NCBI RefSeq assembly: GCF_049243985.1
Contig: NC_135384.1
Location: 439,001-503,000, forward strand
DNA: 64,000 nt
Reading direction: 5' to 3'
DNA from: Paroedura picta
Taxonomy: Eukaryota; Chordata; Lepidosauria; Squamata; Gekkonidae
A model generated the notes under the pieces. That model saw nothing but the letters and a program-made list of their open reading frames with translations, did no database searches and was not told where the DNA came from. The position numbers and the translations under genes were made by a program. This document shows positions 47,721 through 61,022 of this stretch, piece after piece; position 1 is the stretch's first letter; each line of letters opens with the position of its first letter.

Positions 47721-49939
47721 GAAGTCCGCGGACTGCAGCCACGGCACCTTTCTTGCCAAAACTTACATTTCTTCTGTGAAGAATCTCAGGGTTTGGCCCA
47801 GACGGTCTGGAGCCTCACCGTTCCAGGCGCTTCAACCAAAGGAAGGAGCATTGCAGCAGCAGAGGGACAAAACACCTTGAATAATACATTCCAAACAGAC
47901 AACTCAGTGAGACAACTGCAAGGCAAACAACAGGGAATCACATGGGTGGTTCCCGAAACACAGGCAGGTTTCTTCCGGCAGCAGCTTCTGCACGCCAGAA
48001 CCCACTTCATCGGATGCAAGAGAGCGCGTCTACATCATCTGCCCACTATGTGAAGCTTCATGAACTTGGCAAGAAGGGGACGCTGCACTTGGCAGCCAGC
48101 GGCCAGAAATTCCTGCGAGCTGCACTCTGCATGGCTTGGGGTCAGCCTCCTAAGCAGCCACAGAAGGAAGTGACGGGTGGAGCACCCAGAAGGGGCTCCC
48201 AGAAGTCCACGGGTTCTGAACACAGCTGCAAGGCCACCCCACACCCACTCAGAAGGGCTTGGCCAGCCAGGGCTCCTCTGCAGCTTGGCCTCTGTGGCAG
48301 GCGCAGCTGAGGAGGGAGGAGGCCAGGCCAGAGCACCGGGGAGGAGAGCGCAAGGGAGCAGGGAAGGGACGCTCAGCAGGGCAGAGAACTTCACCTTCCA
48401 CCTAGACACTTGCCAGGCCAGGCCAGCCAGCCAGCCACAACTGAATTCTGCCCAATGCACAAATGTGCACAAATATGCAATCGTTATGCTGCTAGCCACA
48501 GCCCTTCCTCGTCTACCTGGCATCCAGCCCCAGACGCTTCCCTCTCCTGGAACGGGTCCACCCGGCTCTCGGAGCCTGCCAAGGCGCATTCTCTGCCTTT
48601 CCATCTCAAGGTGCATGCCTCAGCAGGGCAGCTGGGGCGCTCAAGGGATCCTTGCCTCTCTGCTGGGGCTCCCACCTACACACCCCAGCCATGGGAGGGA
48701 GGGGCTGGGGCTGCATTTTCTTAGCCCCACTGCAGCCTGGATTCCTTAGCACAGAAAAGTACCCCCCTTCCCACGGAAGGAAGATTTGCTTTCTTCCCTG
48801 GAAAAAGGCCCGCAACTGAAGAGTAGGGTGGGGTGGGGGTCTCCACTGCAAACAAATGACCAATCCAATCGTTTCCCCCCCCCCCAACACCCGTGGACTA
48901 AGGACTGGAGCACGACTCCCTTGCAACTGGCCAGAACCACCTTGAGAAGCACCGTCACCCAAAAAGTGAGGTACGAATAAAAACAAATCAACCAGTGTGC
49001 CTTTAGTGCCCCAGACCAGGCCCCGTTTCTATGGCCCAGCCAAGACCCCAGAGATCACTCAGACAACAGCCCCTGCAGCACCAAGAGCCATCAGCAGCCC
49101 CTGAAGGAAGGTTCGCCTTGCCTCAAGGTGCAGAGAACAAGTGAGGCTGCAGAAGCCACCAGGGGAAAAGCAGCTGGTCCCCACGCGGCAGGACAGGGAC
49201 GGACAGCCACGAGTCACGGCCAATGCCAAGCACAAACCTTGAGTGCTCCGCCCTCCTCACCCCCATGCACCTGTGGGCTGCCTCCCTAAGAGCACAAGGC
49301 CTGATCTGAACTCGTCAACACTCCGCTTCTCCAAGCCAGGAGCCCAGGCTAAAGGGGAAACATGCTTTGGGGCTGCCTCAGCCATGCAAGCAGAGGCCGC
49401 CCGAGGCCAGGCTCTCCAGCCCCACTCAGCCAGGTACTTCAGGAGGGCAGAGCCCACCCGACACGCAGGGGGCTTCTGGGCTAGCCTTCCCTACAGGGGG
49501 GGGCAGCACGGCAGTGACTGCGTGAGGAAGGAAAGGGATCCTGCCCAAGGCCATCCACAGCAGGCCCCGGGGCTGGAGGGGACAAGCGGACTGTGGCTCG
49601 TTAAGACAAGCAGGAGCCGAACAAACAGGGCTGCAAGCGAAGAAGACCCAGGGCCAGGCAACAGCGAGGGGTGCCAGGAACCTGCCCCGATAGGCCATTC
49701 CATTGGTGGGCCTGGGACAAGACTTGCAGGAGCGGAAGCAACCCCCTAGCGGCAGGCAGCCCTTCCAGCACTTTGAATCGCTCCCTGCGAGTCGGCTCAG
49801 AGAGTTCAAAACCAGAGCCAAAAGGGCCTCGGCCACTCTGTCGCCCGGGCAGCCAGGAAGGGGCCTCTGTTTGCTTCCTTCGTAGCCCGTGTGCCTCTCC
49901 AGTGGGCCCTGAGGATGGCTCACATAATTCTCCCCTCCC

Positions 49940-50105
49940 TGCTTCCATCATCGCAACAACAACCCTGTGAGGTAGGATTGGCTGAGGGTGTACAACTGGC
50001 CCAAGGCCATCCAGCAAGCTTCCGTGGCAGGCAGAGCAGGAATGAGACCCTGCTTCTCCCAGCTCCGAATCAAACACTCCAGGCCCTACACCATGCTGAA
50101 GCCAG
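49940..50105 (-). repeat. tRNA-derived SINE
   Basis: 'aacaacaaccctgtgaggta' leads to 'ggcccaaggccatccagcaa' and ends 'ccctacaccatgctg', the inverse of the SINE at 14085. Confidence 0.7.
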
Positions 50106-51848
50106 GAGCATCTCCTCCCAAAGGGCTCGTCGGAATCTTGGCCCCCAGCCAGCAGCCCCGTCAAGGAATTCTGCCTCCCAAAGGCCTCCGCTGGGGAGAG
50201 TCCCTTCCCCTCCCTTGGCTACGGAAGCAGCCCCTCCAAGAGGGCAGCACTTGTGCTTCCAGGGCTCAAAGCACAGAAGCGTCAAGGAAGCGGCTGGCCA
50301 GGCAAGGAGAGGGGTGCAGAAGCCTTCCGGGGAAGGAGCAGACTGGTCCAGCTGCCTCGGAGGTCTCGGGCCTGACCAGATAGCCTGGGCCAGCCAGGTC
50401 TCCAGAAGGGGAGCTGGTAGAGCGAAGAGACAGAACCCTAACCTAAAACCAAACATACCCCAGCTGCCAAAGAATACACACCTCAGCTCATCCTTGGAGA
50501 ACGCAGCCCGGGCTGAAGGGGAAAGGGAGTGGGGAAATGCTGCCCCCCCATCCCACGCTGCTCAGCCCCCTTTCAAAACACCACACGCAATGGCCATTTC
50601 CCGGCACAAAGTGATCCCAAGGACATCAAAGCAGCAGTGCAGAGATAGCAAAATCAAGCTGCTTGCTCACATGATGGCTGCTGACAGCTCCAAAGGAATT
50701 ATTTTTAGCCAGGACAGCTGCTCCCCAGCAGAGCAAGAGCGTGAACAGAGAGGAGCCCGGCCTGTGCTCACCCCGGCCCCCAGACGGAGGCACACAACTC
50801 TTGCACTGCAGCCTCCTTCCAAGGCCGGCCCCCTGGAGGTCCCTCCAGCCTGGCACCAGACGCTCGGCCGAGCAGAGACTCCCCAAGGCCTGAGTCTCGG
50901 AAACAGGCTTCCCCCCACGCCTCGACCTCCAGACCCCGAACCGCAGCCCTCTGTGGGCAAACCACCCGGCCTCAGCAGCCCCGGAGCCTCAGACCCGCCA
51001 GCCTTCTACTTCCAATCGCATCTCCACTCTGGAGCAAACGTAACGCAAACGATGCTACTGCAAAGTCTCTTGGTGCTGACTGGATGCCTACTTGTCAGAG
51101 ATATTATCGTTGTAGTTCCTGAGATAACATTTAAAAAATCATGCAGAAACCTAACCATAGAAGAGAGCCTGTAGCACGCCCCCCCCCCCCGCAATATACC
51201 CCGACTTGTCAGTTCCTCTCTGAAAACTCCCAGAGGAGGGGGAGGGAGAGATTTGGGAGGCTGTTTCAAGTATTCAGCCCATGCACTAATGCTGCTCAAA
51301 CATCAGGCCACGCCCCTGTGCAGATGCCAACCGGCCTGCCAAGGCAGCTGCTCCAGCTGCTCCTACATGCCGTCCAGGGAGGGAGCCGAAAGGGCCCTTG
51401 CAAGTCCTGAGCCAGCATCAGGCTCCGTCAGCCTGCCCCTCTCGGAGCGCTAGGCATGGGCCAGGGCCAGCAGCATCAGACCCCACCCCTCAGCGGCCAC
51501 TTATAACCAGCCATGTTGCCATCAGGCGGGTCAGACAAGCCAACCTGCGCTAGTCCAAGGACACATGGATGCTTCGGCCGAAGGAGAGGAAGCCCACGCT
51601 CACTGGCAGGCCACGGTCTGCGAGGCTGTCATCAGAGCATTTCGGGTTCTAAACTGAGCTCTTTAAAAACACACAACCCAAACGCAACCATGTCTGCTTC
51701 CATGTTTTAAAATGTCAGGATAAAAATAGGAAGGACCTGGGATGAAAGCCTCAGGCATGTCAGACCCGCTGTTTTCATTCACCAAGCCAAACGGCCGGCC
51801 GGCCAGCCGGGGAGCTGCGTTCCCGCAGAGGCGCGTGTGTTTATCTGG

Positions 51849-51873
51849 GAGAGAGAGAGAGAGAGAGAGAGAA
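51849..51873. repeat. (GA)n microsatellite
   Basis: About twelve GA units in the KIF1C 5' intron. Confidence 0.95.
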
Positions 51874-53124
51874 TGCGGTGGAAAGCAGGAAGGGCGCTGG
51901 AATCCCAACCAAGACATCCTTCCTCCTTTCTGCTACAGCAGCCAGCTCAGTCCAACCGGATCAAGGGGGCCTGGACCCAGAAGAGCCACAGCCACCCCAC
52001 CCCTTTGCCTTCCCCACAAGGCACCACGAGAGAAGCCTAAGGAAGGAGGGCAAGTGGCCAGCAGCTCCTTTCCACCCTCAGCAAGCCCAGCAAGCAACGC
52101 CTGCCACTTCCGTGAACATCTGAGAGTCGAAATGCAGAAGGAGGAGTCTTACAGAGGTGGGCAGGCAAACATTCCCTTGGCCCACGGGACTTACCATGCT
52201 GTTAAGGCAGCAGGCCCTCATCCACAAGCCTCTCCCCCTGGTGGCTTTGTCTGATGCCCAGGGGACTCCAGTAGCAATCTAAACAGTCCTTTGGGTGAGG
52301 CCGGCAGCGTTGGTTTCCCAAACCAGGCATTGGCCTGTTATGCTAATCCGCCTGGCAACATGATCTGGAGCTAGATGGGGCAGGAAGCCCCCCCCCCCAC
52401 TTGCACCTTCCAACCACATCCAGGAAAGATTCCTTCCTGCTCCCACTTGCCGTATGTCTGGGGGAAAACGATCTGGACAGACTCATCTGCAGGCCAGTGA
52501 AGCACAAGGGATTTCCCAGGGTCCCCTCCTGCTTCCCCACAGCAGATTTTCACAGCCGAAAAACTGGCTTGTGTGTTTAAAACATTTGCTGTTTCAGCTC
52601 TGTGCTGTGAGCTCTTTCCTGCCGCTACAAGCTCTCTTTCCATTTCCCACCAGCAGCCACCCCGGCTGCAAAAATATTCCGGCCGAGTAAGCAAGGGAGC
52701 CAGAGAAAGCCTAAAGCAACAACCTCCTTTCCGCTTGGGGCATTCCTTGCCAATGAAAACCAACACTTCCACAAAGGGAAGCTTTCCAACTCAGGCTTAC
52801 AAAACAGAAAAAGAAAACTGGCACCCTAGACCGGACCAGGCAAAGATCCTGTTGTGGCCAGCAGGGGGCAGGCTCTCAGAGAGCCCCCTCCGCTCTTCTA
52901 AAGCAGGGGGATGCCTCAGGGGAGACCTGGGTGTGCCTGTGAGAGGCCTGGGGTGCACCCTCTCTGCCCACATCTTGGCCCGTGAGAGAAAAAGGCATGC
53001 AAAGGGCCAAACTACTGGCTGGGCTTTCAAAGAGTTTGCTGCAGGGAACAGCCTTTAAAAACTAGAGGAGAGACCAAAGGGGCTCAGAGCTCTGCTAAGG
53101 AGGAAGAAAGAGCTCCCCACCACC

Positions 53125-53300
53125 ACCAGAGCTGTGTGGGAACCCCAGCAGCTTACAGGGCACGCCTCGTTTTTATCTCACAACATCCCTGTGGGGCTGA
53201 GAGGGTATGACTGGCCTCAGGACACCCCCAGCAACTTCACGGGGTGCAGGAGATTCAAACCCAGGTCTCTCAGACCCTAGTCCAGTACTGTAAGTGCCGT
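53125..53300 (-). repeat. SINE/L2-like fragment
   Basis: 'tctcacaacatccctgtggg' leads to 'attcaaacccaggtctctca' and 'gaccctagtccagtactgta', the inverse of a tRNA-SINE body with a B-box-like segment. Confidence 0.6.
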
Positions 53301-53997
53301 TCCACACGCCCCCCAACATAAATAAGAAAGCCCAACCCAGCACAGATCCTCTGGATCAGCCTCAGAGAGGGTCACACCACCTGGGGACTGTCCACTCCGA
53401 CTAGCAGGCACAGAAAGGTCATTCCAGCCCTTCCGGCACTCAAGAGGCCGAGGAGAGGCGAGGCTCGACCTCAAGGCCTTCTGCAGGTGAGACGGCTCTG
53501 CCACGGAGCGGCAGCCTCCAGCTCCCGAATGAGAGCTCGAGTTTGCGTTTCCTCCACCCTCCACGACGAGAGGGACAGCTCAGGTGCCCCGGCCAGTTTT
53601 TGGAAAGAGATCCCACACTAAGGCCTGCCCACCTGCCAGCTTGCTTTCTCATTCGCAGACAACGGCCACGATAAGCTGCTAGTCTAGCTGGTCTCTCCTG
53701 TGACATCCGCGGCATGAAGGAGCCACCCAAAGTGCTGCTAAGCCTGTAATTAAGACTCCTGGGCCACCTGGCAGCGCTAATTACTGGCCGTAAAGGACAC
53801 ACGCCCTGGCCCAAAAACATCCCTCCTTATTTCAGCAATTCTGAGCAGGCAACACTCTCCAGACATCCAAAAAAACATCTCCCAGAGTGGACAGAAGACA
53901 TCGTAGATCCAAGCTGACCCTTTTTCACTTGCTTTCCTGGAAGCCCTCGGCCTCACACAGCTGCAGGACTGTGGAAACCAGGGGCATGAGCACCCAG

Positions 53998-54160
53998 GTT
54001 GCTTTACACCGAATCAGGCCTTCACGTTCATTCTTCCCAACGGCACTGGCAGGGGCTCTCCGGGAGCTCCCTGTTCCCTCTGACTGGGGAGGCCGGGGAT
54101 TTAACCTGGGACCTTCTTCATGCAATCAGATGCTCTCTGTGGCCCTGACAGGTCCCTTGA
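53998..54160 (-). repeat. tRNA-derived SINE
   Basis: 'ttacaccgaatcaggccttc' leads to 'gggatttaacctgggacctt' and 'catgcaatcagatgctct', the inverse of the family at 5870. The B-box-like region is well kept. Confidence 0.7.
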
Positions 54161-56834
54161 ACTACCCCACTAATCAGGCCTCGCGGCAAGGAGGGGACAG
54201 AAGTCCAGCTGCCTGAAAGGACAAGTCAAATTAACACGTACCTGGTCAGGACTGCCACTGGGTGCCCCAGGGTCCCCTCACAACACGCTGCCTCTTGCAC
54301 TGGCCCGGCTGCCGGAGAAGCACCTTACCCAACCGGCCTTACGGGGATCGATGCAGCTGGAGCCGCCCCCACAACGCAGCTCCATCCAGATCGCGGCAAT
54401 GGGCAGGCCGGCATGGCTGGGAAACCTCCAGCAGGAGTTCTAGGGCCTGTGCAAAGGGCCTGGCTCAGCCCTCCTCCTGTCAGTCAACAAGCCAAGCTGC
54501 AAGGGCGGTGCTACGCATCTCCCACAGAAGGGGCGTGCGCCTGAGCCATCAGCGGAGGCTGACTCTCTCTCCTGATGGAGGGCTGCTTAGGCAGGGATGT
54601 GGCTGCAGCCAGATCTGGGCACCACCTCTGTGCTCATGAATGCATGCAGACAGAACCGGCACGCCCAGTATTCACAGGGAGCAAAAAGCCAAATGCTTGA
54701 AAGACGTCCAAAAAAACAAGCAGCCGTTCAAGAGGTCCACAAAATCTCTCTTTCCCTTGCAAGGGCTGCCAGAACAGGCCCCCAGCCAATCGCATGGAGG
54801 CCCACCTGCCACCGTTGTCCTGGGCCATGATTTTGGACCCACACCAGCAACAGGGGCCACAATCCCACCAGAGGAGCAGCCTCAAAACCACCAAGGTTTC
54901 ACTGTGGACTCCAGCCCACTTTGTCTGAGATGCATCTCAGACTTCTGGATGCAAAGTGAGTGAAGGGGCGGAGGGCCATGGAGGGCCATGAAGTGCAGAA
55001 GTAGAGGGACAGAGGAGACTTTGTAAAATCCAAATGCAATCAAGAGAAAGACAATCTCAAGACCATTCATAACAGCAGGAACCGGCGATATGGCATTCTC
55101 CCTAGCTTAGATAACCCGACAAGCCCAGTCACGGCCCAGGAGTCCCAGTTCTTTAAGTCCTTGGGAGAGGAGATCAAGTTCCCAAGGAATTCTCACTTTT
55201 GATAGTCCCCCCTTTGATGTCCTTCTGCCAGAGAATAGCAAGTTTCAGAACAGCACAAAGCTGCTGTGATGAGACCAGGTCCTTGTGTGACACATCCATG
55301 AATGTTGGGGCTTGGGGAAGGCGCGGGAGGGGTGCAGCCTTGAGCACAAAGCACCTAGAAGCAGGAAGGCAGAACGGGGAGGGGGGGGGAAGAGGGGAGC
55401 GCTGAAGCTGCCTACAGTAGAGGAAAGAGCAGGCCACAGAGCACACCTCACAGCGGGGCCGGAGGCTGAAAGGGCTGCCGTCAGTTGTTGGCAGGAAGGG
55501 AGCAGACAAAGGGAGCTTTGGGACTGCCAGGCTAGGAGGCCAAAGAGGGAGGGGAAGGGCTCCCACAGTCCTTGTGGAGTGGACAGGCAGGCGGCACTTT
55601 TGACTTCCTGCCCCGCCAGCAAGACCCAGACCCAACTGGCTGGCAAACCTTGTCCCACTGACAGCGGGCCCATCTCTGAGCAGTGCCTCCCCCTCCCTGC
55701 TTTAAGCAACCCAGACCAAAGGGCAGCAGGCAAAACCAACTCCCAGCCTGCAGAACCAAACAGAGAAGAAGGCAAGCAGCAAGCAAGCAAGCTCCCTGGC
55801 CAGCTCAGCCCTTCACTCAAAGCTTTTTTCATGGGGGGGGGGGGGAGAGGTCACCAAGGCCTCCTGGCAAAGCAAGATATATTTGATCAGCTGGCTGCCC
55901 CTCAGCGAGCAGTCACGAGGGAAGGGATCAGGAGGGCCAAGGAAAACAGGAGAGGATCCAAAGCAAGAGGAAAATATCCCAAGGAGAAGATGGCCAGTTC
56001 ATCACAAAAACTCAACAGCCACTTTTTGTAGGAGGTGGGGGGGGAGGCTCTCTGAGATCTGCAAACCCTCCCCACCTTCAACCGTTCTGTTTAGAACAGC
56101 AGAATTATGGTTTATTGTTCCTGAGAGCCCTTTTGGCCACGATCAAACATGTGCGTGTGGAATGACTGTCTTGTGTCTCAGCCTCGTGTGAAGTTATGCC
56201 TCCGAGAACTGTCTTAATCCAGGTGTTATTAGTCATCAAACCCCCCACGTGGTTCAGGGGAGAGATGCTCTAATCCCAGTCCTGGAACATTGTTTATCAG
56301 ATGTCCCATCATACGGACTGTATTGATTTACGCCGGGTAATCTACTCTTGAGCACCACAAAGGAAGGCGAAGGTGAACTGCATCCATTGACAGGCCCAGA
56401 AATTAAGCACAAGAAGAAGGGGGGGGGGAGGCATCACTAGAGAGCCCCCTGACACAGCCCAGAGACATGCAGGGCCTTTCCCAGAACGGAGAGGAGGCAG
56501 CACAAACAGCCCGCTTCCCACAGAGACTCTGGCCTCCCTGCTCGCCTCTCACCTTTCTCCCAAATGGCAGCTGTTCCCAAGCTGCAGGCTGGATCACGAC
56601 AGGATGCCCTCTGGACACATTAGCCTGCGGCAGGGCTAGGAGGGACAGCCATCTGTGAACACCAGGCTCAGGGAACCGTCCCCTTCTCCTGCAACCCGAA
56701 CAACAACAAAACCAGTCTGTCAGGCAAGGAAGAGAAGACTGAGGATCACCTGAGAGCCCAAAAGAACAAGAGCCCACTATCACCCCAAAAGACTGGCCAG
56801 ATTTGTGGCAAGGGAGGAGCTTTCAAGAGTCACT

Positions 56835-56965
56835 GCTCACTTCATCAAGGGACTCCTCAAAAGCTCCTCCCCGGCCACCAATTGTGTTGGTCTTGAAGGT
56901 GCTCCTGGACTCTGGTTCTTTTCTACTGCCACAGACAGACTCCCACGGCCACCCATCTTGATCTC
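56835..56965 (+). repeat. Reptile interspersed repeat, 3' tail
   Basis: 'ttgtgttggtcttgaaggtg', 'ctcctggactctggttcttt' and 'ctactgccacagacagactc' give the best-preserved copy of this tail in the window. Confidence 0.7.
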
Positions 56966-57659
56966 CCTCAAATACATCACTTCCTGTCACCACCATCGCC
57001 ACCCCCAGGGCCCTCCTTGTGTCCCAGGGAGGGTTGGCAAGTGCCAGGAGAACACACTGCCTCTCCCCCCGCCCCCCTTGCATGCTCCTGAGACACTCAA
57101 GACTGTGCCACATGCAGAGTTCTGTCTGTGCCACACACAGGTTTGGCATTCTCCAGCATCAGCTTTCCTTTCCCCAAGGAGCAAGATAGTTTCCCTCGTT
57201 TTATAATCCCTGAAGGGGACCGTCACAGCTTGTCCTCCACAGAGTCTGTTTGTATTTTCCAGCTTCAACACAGTTCAGGGACATCTCTATGTATTTGCAT
57301 CCAATGCCAGGAACAGGTCACACTTCTAAAAATAAGCACTGACCAGCCAGTTCTCCTTTGTGCTTCCAACTGCCCCCCCCCCCGGGTTTTGCTTTTATGA
57401 ACTTTGGGGGATTAAGTACTGGGGGGGGACCCAGGGACAACACAGGCAGGGGTCCTGTTTGCTAGCCGAAGGGGGTCCTTGTGGCCTAGTGACGGGGGGG
57501 GAGGGGGAGCACGCACAGCTCCTGGGCCAGGTCTTCTCCTCACCAGTCCCTACCTGGGCCACACGCCTTTCCACAGCTTGCCGCCGAGCCCAGGCCCTCC
57601 CACCGAGTCGACCTGCTCCTCCGGGGGATGCCGGGAGCGCTGCCATTAGGACCCCCGGC

Positions 57660-57720
57660 CCTGGGACACTTATTATTTGGATTTATAGCCCGACACTCCC
57701 CTAAGGCTCGTGGCGGGCAA
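57660..57720 (-). repeat. LINE-like tail near the KIF1C/INCA1 promoter
   Basis: 'cttattatttggatttatag' followed by 'cccgacactcccctaaggct' is the inverse of the tail type seen at 34060 and 63525. It marks the edge of the CpG island. Confidence 0.5.
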
Positions 57721-57746
57721 TTTCCGGACACCTTTGATATTTTATT

Positions 57747-57783
57747 GGGCGGGTGGGCGGGCGGGCGGGCGGGCGGGCGGGGG
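57747..57783. repeat. (CGGG)n tandem repeat in the promoter
   Basis: About nine units of a G-rich four-base repeat with one variant. It provides many G3 tracts and so fits a G-quadruplex on the plus strand. Confidence 0.9.
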
Positions 57784-58099
57784 ACCCTCGTCCATCCTCT
57801 GTAGCCCACATGCCTGACCGAGAGCCTCGTGGGCCGGAGCAGAGGAAAGGGCGGGCTCCCGCAAGCGAGCCAAGCCGCCGGCCGCAGGCGTCTCCCCCCC
57901 CCGGTCCCTCCCTCCCTCCCCTCGGGGCTAACTGGGGGGGGGAGGGGGAGGCCCTCCCAGGCGCAGGCCCCAGTCCCCAGTCCCCAGTCCCCGCCCCGGC
58001 CTCGGCGCTCCGCCGCCCGCCCCGCAGCAGCAGCAGCAGGAGGAGCTCTGTGGCCGGCCGCCTGCCTGCCTGTCCGCCCGGCCGACCCACCTGCCTGCG

Positions 58100-58144
58100 G
58101 GCTCCTTCCTTCCTTCCTTCCCTCCCTCTCTCTCTCTCTCTCTC
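58100..58144. repeat. (TTCC)n followed by (TC)n
   Basis: A short pyrimidine repeat inside the CpG island, between CpG-rich blocks. Confidence 0.85.
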
Positions 58145-60224
58145 CGGCGGGGCCTCCGGGCAGCGCCGCCAGCTCAGGGCGCCGGCATGGCGGGGCCGGG
58201 GCGCGGGGCCCGGGCGGCGGCGGGGGAGCGGAGAGGAGAGGGCGCCCAGGGAGCCGGCGCCCGCCGGGCAGGGCAAAGCCGGGGCGGGGCGGGGGAATGT
58301 CGCGAGACGGGAAAAGTCGCCCGGCCCCTCCCTCCCCGGGAGGTGGGCAGCTCTTAAAAGGGCAACGCGCTCCCCTCCGCGCCGCTGCAGCCAGCCCGCC
58401 GGCCGGCCCGGGGCGGGGCGGGGCGGGAAGATGCGCGCGCAGGGGCGGAGTCGCGGCCTAGGCCCGCCCCCGCCCCCGCCCTCTCGGCCCTGCCCCGTGC
58501 CCCGTGCCCCGGCCTGCAGCCCCCCCCCCCCCCCAGCCTGGGCGGCCGGCTGCGGATCGCCGGCGTTTGGCAGGGGGCTGGACTAGATGACCCGGCCGCG
58601 GCCCCTGGGAACTGCCCCTTTGGACTTCGCCCGTGGAGAGCGTGCTGGAGCCAGCAGTGGCAGGCTCCCTCGGGCCCAGAGCGCCTGCAGCAGATCCCCC
58701 CGCCGGGGTGGATGGCGATCCAGGGCAGGGGCCGCTGGGCCGGGGGCGGAGAAGGCGGCCGGACGGCGTGGCTCCGCGCCCAAGCGCCCAAGCGAGCTCA
58801 CGGGCTGCCCTCCCTGCCGGCTGCAAGGGCACGATGCCCCTGTGCGCCCCGATGCCCAGTCAGGGGCCGCCGCACCAATGCGCCTCGCGCACGGGGCTGG
58901 GAAGGCAAATCCGGCAGGAATCCCCTTTCCCGGAGGTCTCCTTCCCGCGGCGGCGGCGGCGGCTGCTACCAGTTCTCCTCCAAAGCCAATGCCCTTAGAG
59001 CTGCCAGGGGAGGGGGGCGGGGGGGCACCTGTGCCAGGAGAAGCCCACCCCCCCCCCGCACTTTCCAAGGCTGGTTCCACAGGAGGGACGCGAGGGACGT
59101 GCCCAGGGGCTAGGGCAGGGGAGGGGGACTGCGGCTGGGCCTGGGCCTGGCTCCAGGCAGGGGCAAGGGGGTGTCACAGCCCCCCACCCCATTGTTAAGC
59201 CCCTTCTGTACATACGGACCTTGACGCTTGCGCTGTCCGTCTCGGGGGCAGAGGTGCTCCAAGAGTTATTCTGTTGGGTTATAAAGAATACAGAATATTA
59301 ATTTGCTGTCTGCTGACTTCTACACAGGAATCAAGGATTCAGGTTCATCTACCAAGTGTTGCCATTCTGTCAGAAATATTAAAGTACATGTTTTAAAGAT
59401 TTATAGGAAGGGAAATATAAGTGAAAAAGCAGTGGAGCAATAATGGAGATGTACTGGGGTGGGTGTGGATAAAGGATGTAAGAAAAGTTTTGTCACAAAT
59501 CTGAGATTTTCCATCAGTGAATATTTATGGGCCTGTTGAGTGTGGCTCATTGCTTGGCAGCTTAAGGAGGCCAGGAGCACCTCGGAGATATAAGCTTTAA
59601 AGAGCCCAAATATTGTCTATTTCTGCCCCAAGGAGTAATAAACAAGCCCCAGGCCTGGGACTACCTGCGCGGTCCTCTTGGTACGTGGCCAGCAGGTCTC
59701 TCCTTGTCCCCACACCTTCCTACACTGCAGGGGTTGGGGCGCCCCATGGGGCCCAGCCCGCCCTTCCCTTTGCCCAGCTAGAGGAGGACCACCATTCCCT
59801 CCGCCATCTTGTCCTCCTGACAGCGACGCCCCTCCCCAGCCGGCCATCCAGAGGGCAACTTTCTCTGGGGCTTCTCCCTTTTCTCTTTCTCCTTCAGGCA
59901 CACATCCCGTCCTCCCTGCCATCTTGTCTCCTCCTCCTCCTCCGTCGCCCCAAATAACGTGTCCCTCACACACTCAGCTGCACCTTCCCTCCCATGGACA
60001 TGAGATGTCTGTGGCCTTCCTTTCTCTCCCTCCGCGCCTGACGTATTTAAAGCATCCCACCCAGTCAGGGCCCCTCCGGGGCTCAGCCCAGATTTACCTG
60101 CCGCTTCCCCCCCCCGCCCTCCCGCCCATCTTTCCTCGCCTCAGAGGTTTTCCCGCCATTTCCTGCCTTCAAGCCAGCCGTGAGAATTCCCCCATTTGGC
60201 CCCCGCCTGAGGCCACGAAGGGGA

Positions 60225-60248
60225 AGAGAGAGAGAGAGAGAGAGAGAG
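60225..60248. repeat. (GA)n microsatellite
   Basis: About twelve GA units upstream of the INCA1 coding start. Confidence 0.95.
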
Positions 60249-60350
60249 CTCTGCCAAAATGGCTGCCCTTGTGCTCCCTGCCCACACACCCGCCACCCTC
60301 TCATGCCGGGGCCCCGCCTAACACGCCACACTCTCCCTGCACCGGACCCC

Positions 60351-60375
60351 TCCCTCCCTCCCTCCCTCCCTCCTT
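60351..60375. repeat. (TCCC)n microsatellite
   Basis: About six TCCC units. Confidence 0.9.
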
Positions 60376-61022
60376 CAGCATCCCCTCAGGTATCAATGGC
60401 CATGGTGTCTGCCCCGGTTGGGGGCTCTGAGGGGGGGGGGCTGCCTGCCAGGAGGGAATTGCAGCCCAGTGCGGTTGTCACAGTTGTGGGCGTGGGACAC
60501 AATAGCCTGCGTTTTAACCTCTGCACCATCACGAGCCTCCAGTCGGTTTCTCAGCCTTACCCAGCTCACCCAGGCGTGTTGTGAGGGGAGGATAGGATGG
60601 GGCCAAACCCCCCCCCCAAAAAAAATGCTACACTGAATTCCCCCTCGGAGAAAGGGCAAGGTGCAGATGAGAGAAATATATAGGAGTATTATTGGTGGAG
60701 CAGGGTTCCCCCTCCAGAAAAAAATGTTGATTTCTTAGAAAGGGCATTCTGGATTCAGGTGGGCACCAGTCACACCCTGTGAGGCAGCGTGGCCTGCCGT
60801 GCCCCCTTGTTGTCCAAACAAGTATGGTGTCCAGGGGCACCAAGAGGCCAGAGGCACATCCCAAAGGCTCAGCTGTGATCCCCGAGTTGTCCCCAGACCA
60901 AAATGGCAACCAATGGGCCTGCAAAGAGGAAGGGGCCTTCCGGGACATGGGGCCTGCTGGGCTGACCTGTCTGTTTCTGTTGTTCATGTCAGGCTAAGAG
61001 GAGACTCAGGAGAGGAGTAAAA

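Larger units (their letters stand above)
46033..57700 (-). other. KIF1C: KIF1C 5' intron, about 12 kb
   Basis: This stretch separates the first coding exon from the upstream CpG island. I see no coding exon in either direction. Long plus-strand frames (for example 49891-51174) are proline/serine-rich with no domain and cross a SINE. It holds several SINE and LINE copies, listed separately. Confidence 0.6.
57700..59120. promoter_or_regulatory. Bidirectional CpG island promoter of KIF1C and INCA1
   Basis: This is the strongest CpG block in the right third of the window, between the KIF1C 5' UTR acceptor (46032) and the first INCA1 exon I can place (60993). KIF1C and INCA1 are head-to-head here as in human. 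GC boxes are frequent, and a (CGGG)n repeat lies at 57747-57783. Exact start sites and non-coding first exons cannot be read from sequence alone. Confidence 0.65.
59121..60992 (+). other. INCA1: INCA1 5' intron or upstream region
   Basis: No coding exon is recognised. It carries a minus-strand reptile repeat tail (about 59560-59620), a (GA)n at 60225-60248, a (TCCC)n at 60351-60375, and a SINE/LINE-like segment near 60535-60605 ('tgtgaggggaggataggatg'). Confidence 0.55.

Noticed and set aside
49891-51174. 427-codon plus-strand frame in the KIF1C 5' intron
   Set aside because: It is Pro/Ser/Gln-rich, has no domain or exon signals, and crosses a SINE.
53998-54160. Possible tRNA gene from a B-box-like segment
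   Set aside because: The context is a SINE body and no cloverleaf can be drawn; the same holds at 5870, 7835 and 14085.
57753-58586. 277-codon frame in the CpG island near 58 kb
   Set aside because: It is low-complexity GC-driven translation inside a promoter and includes the simple repeats.
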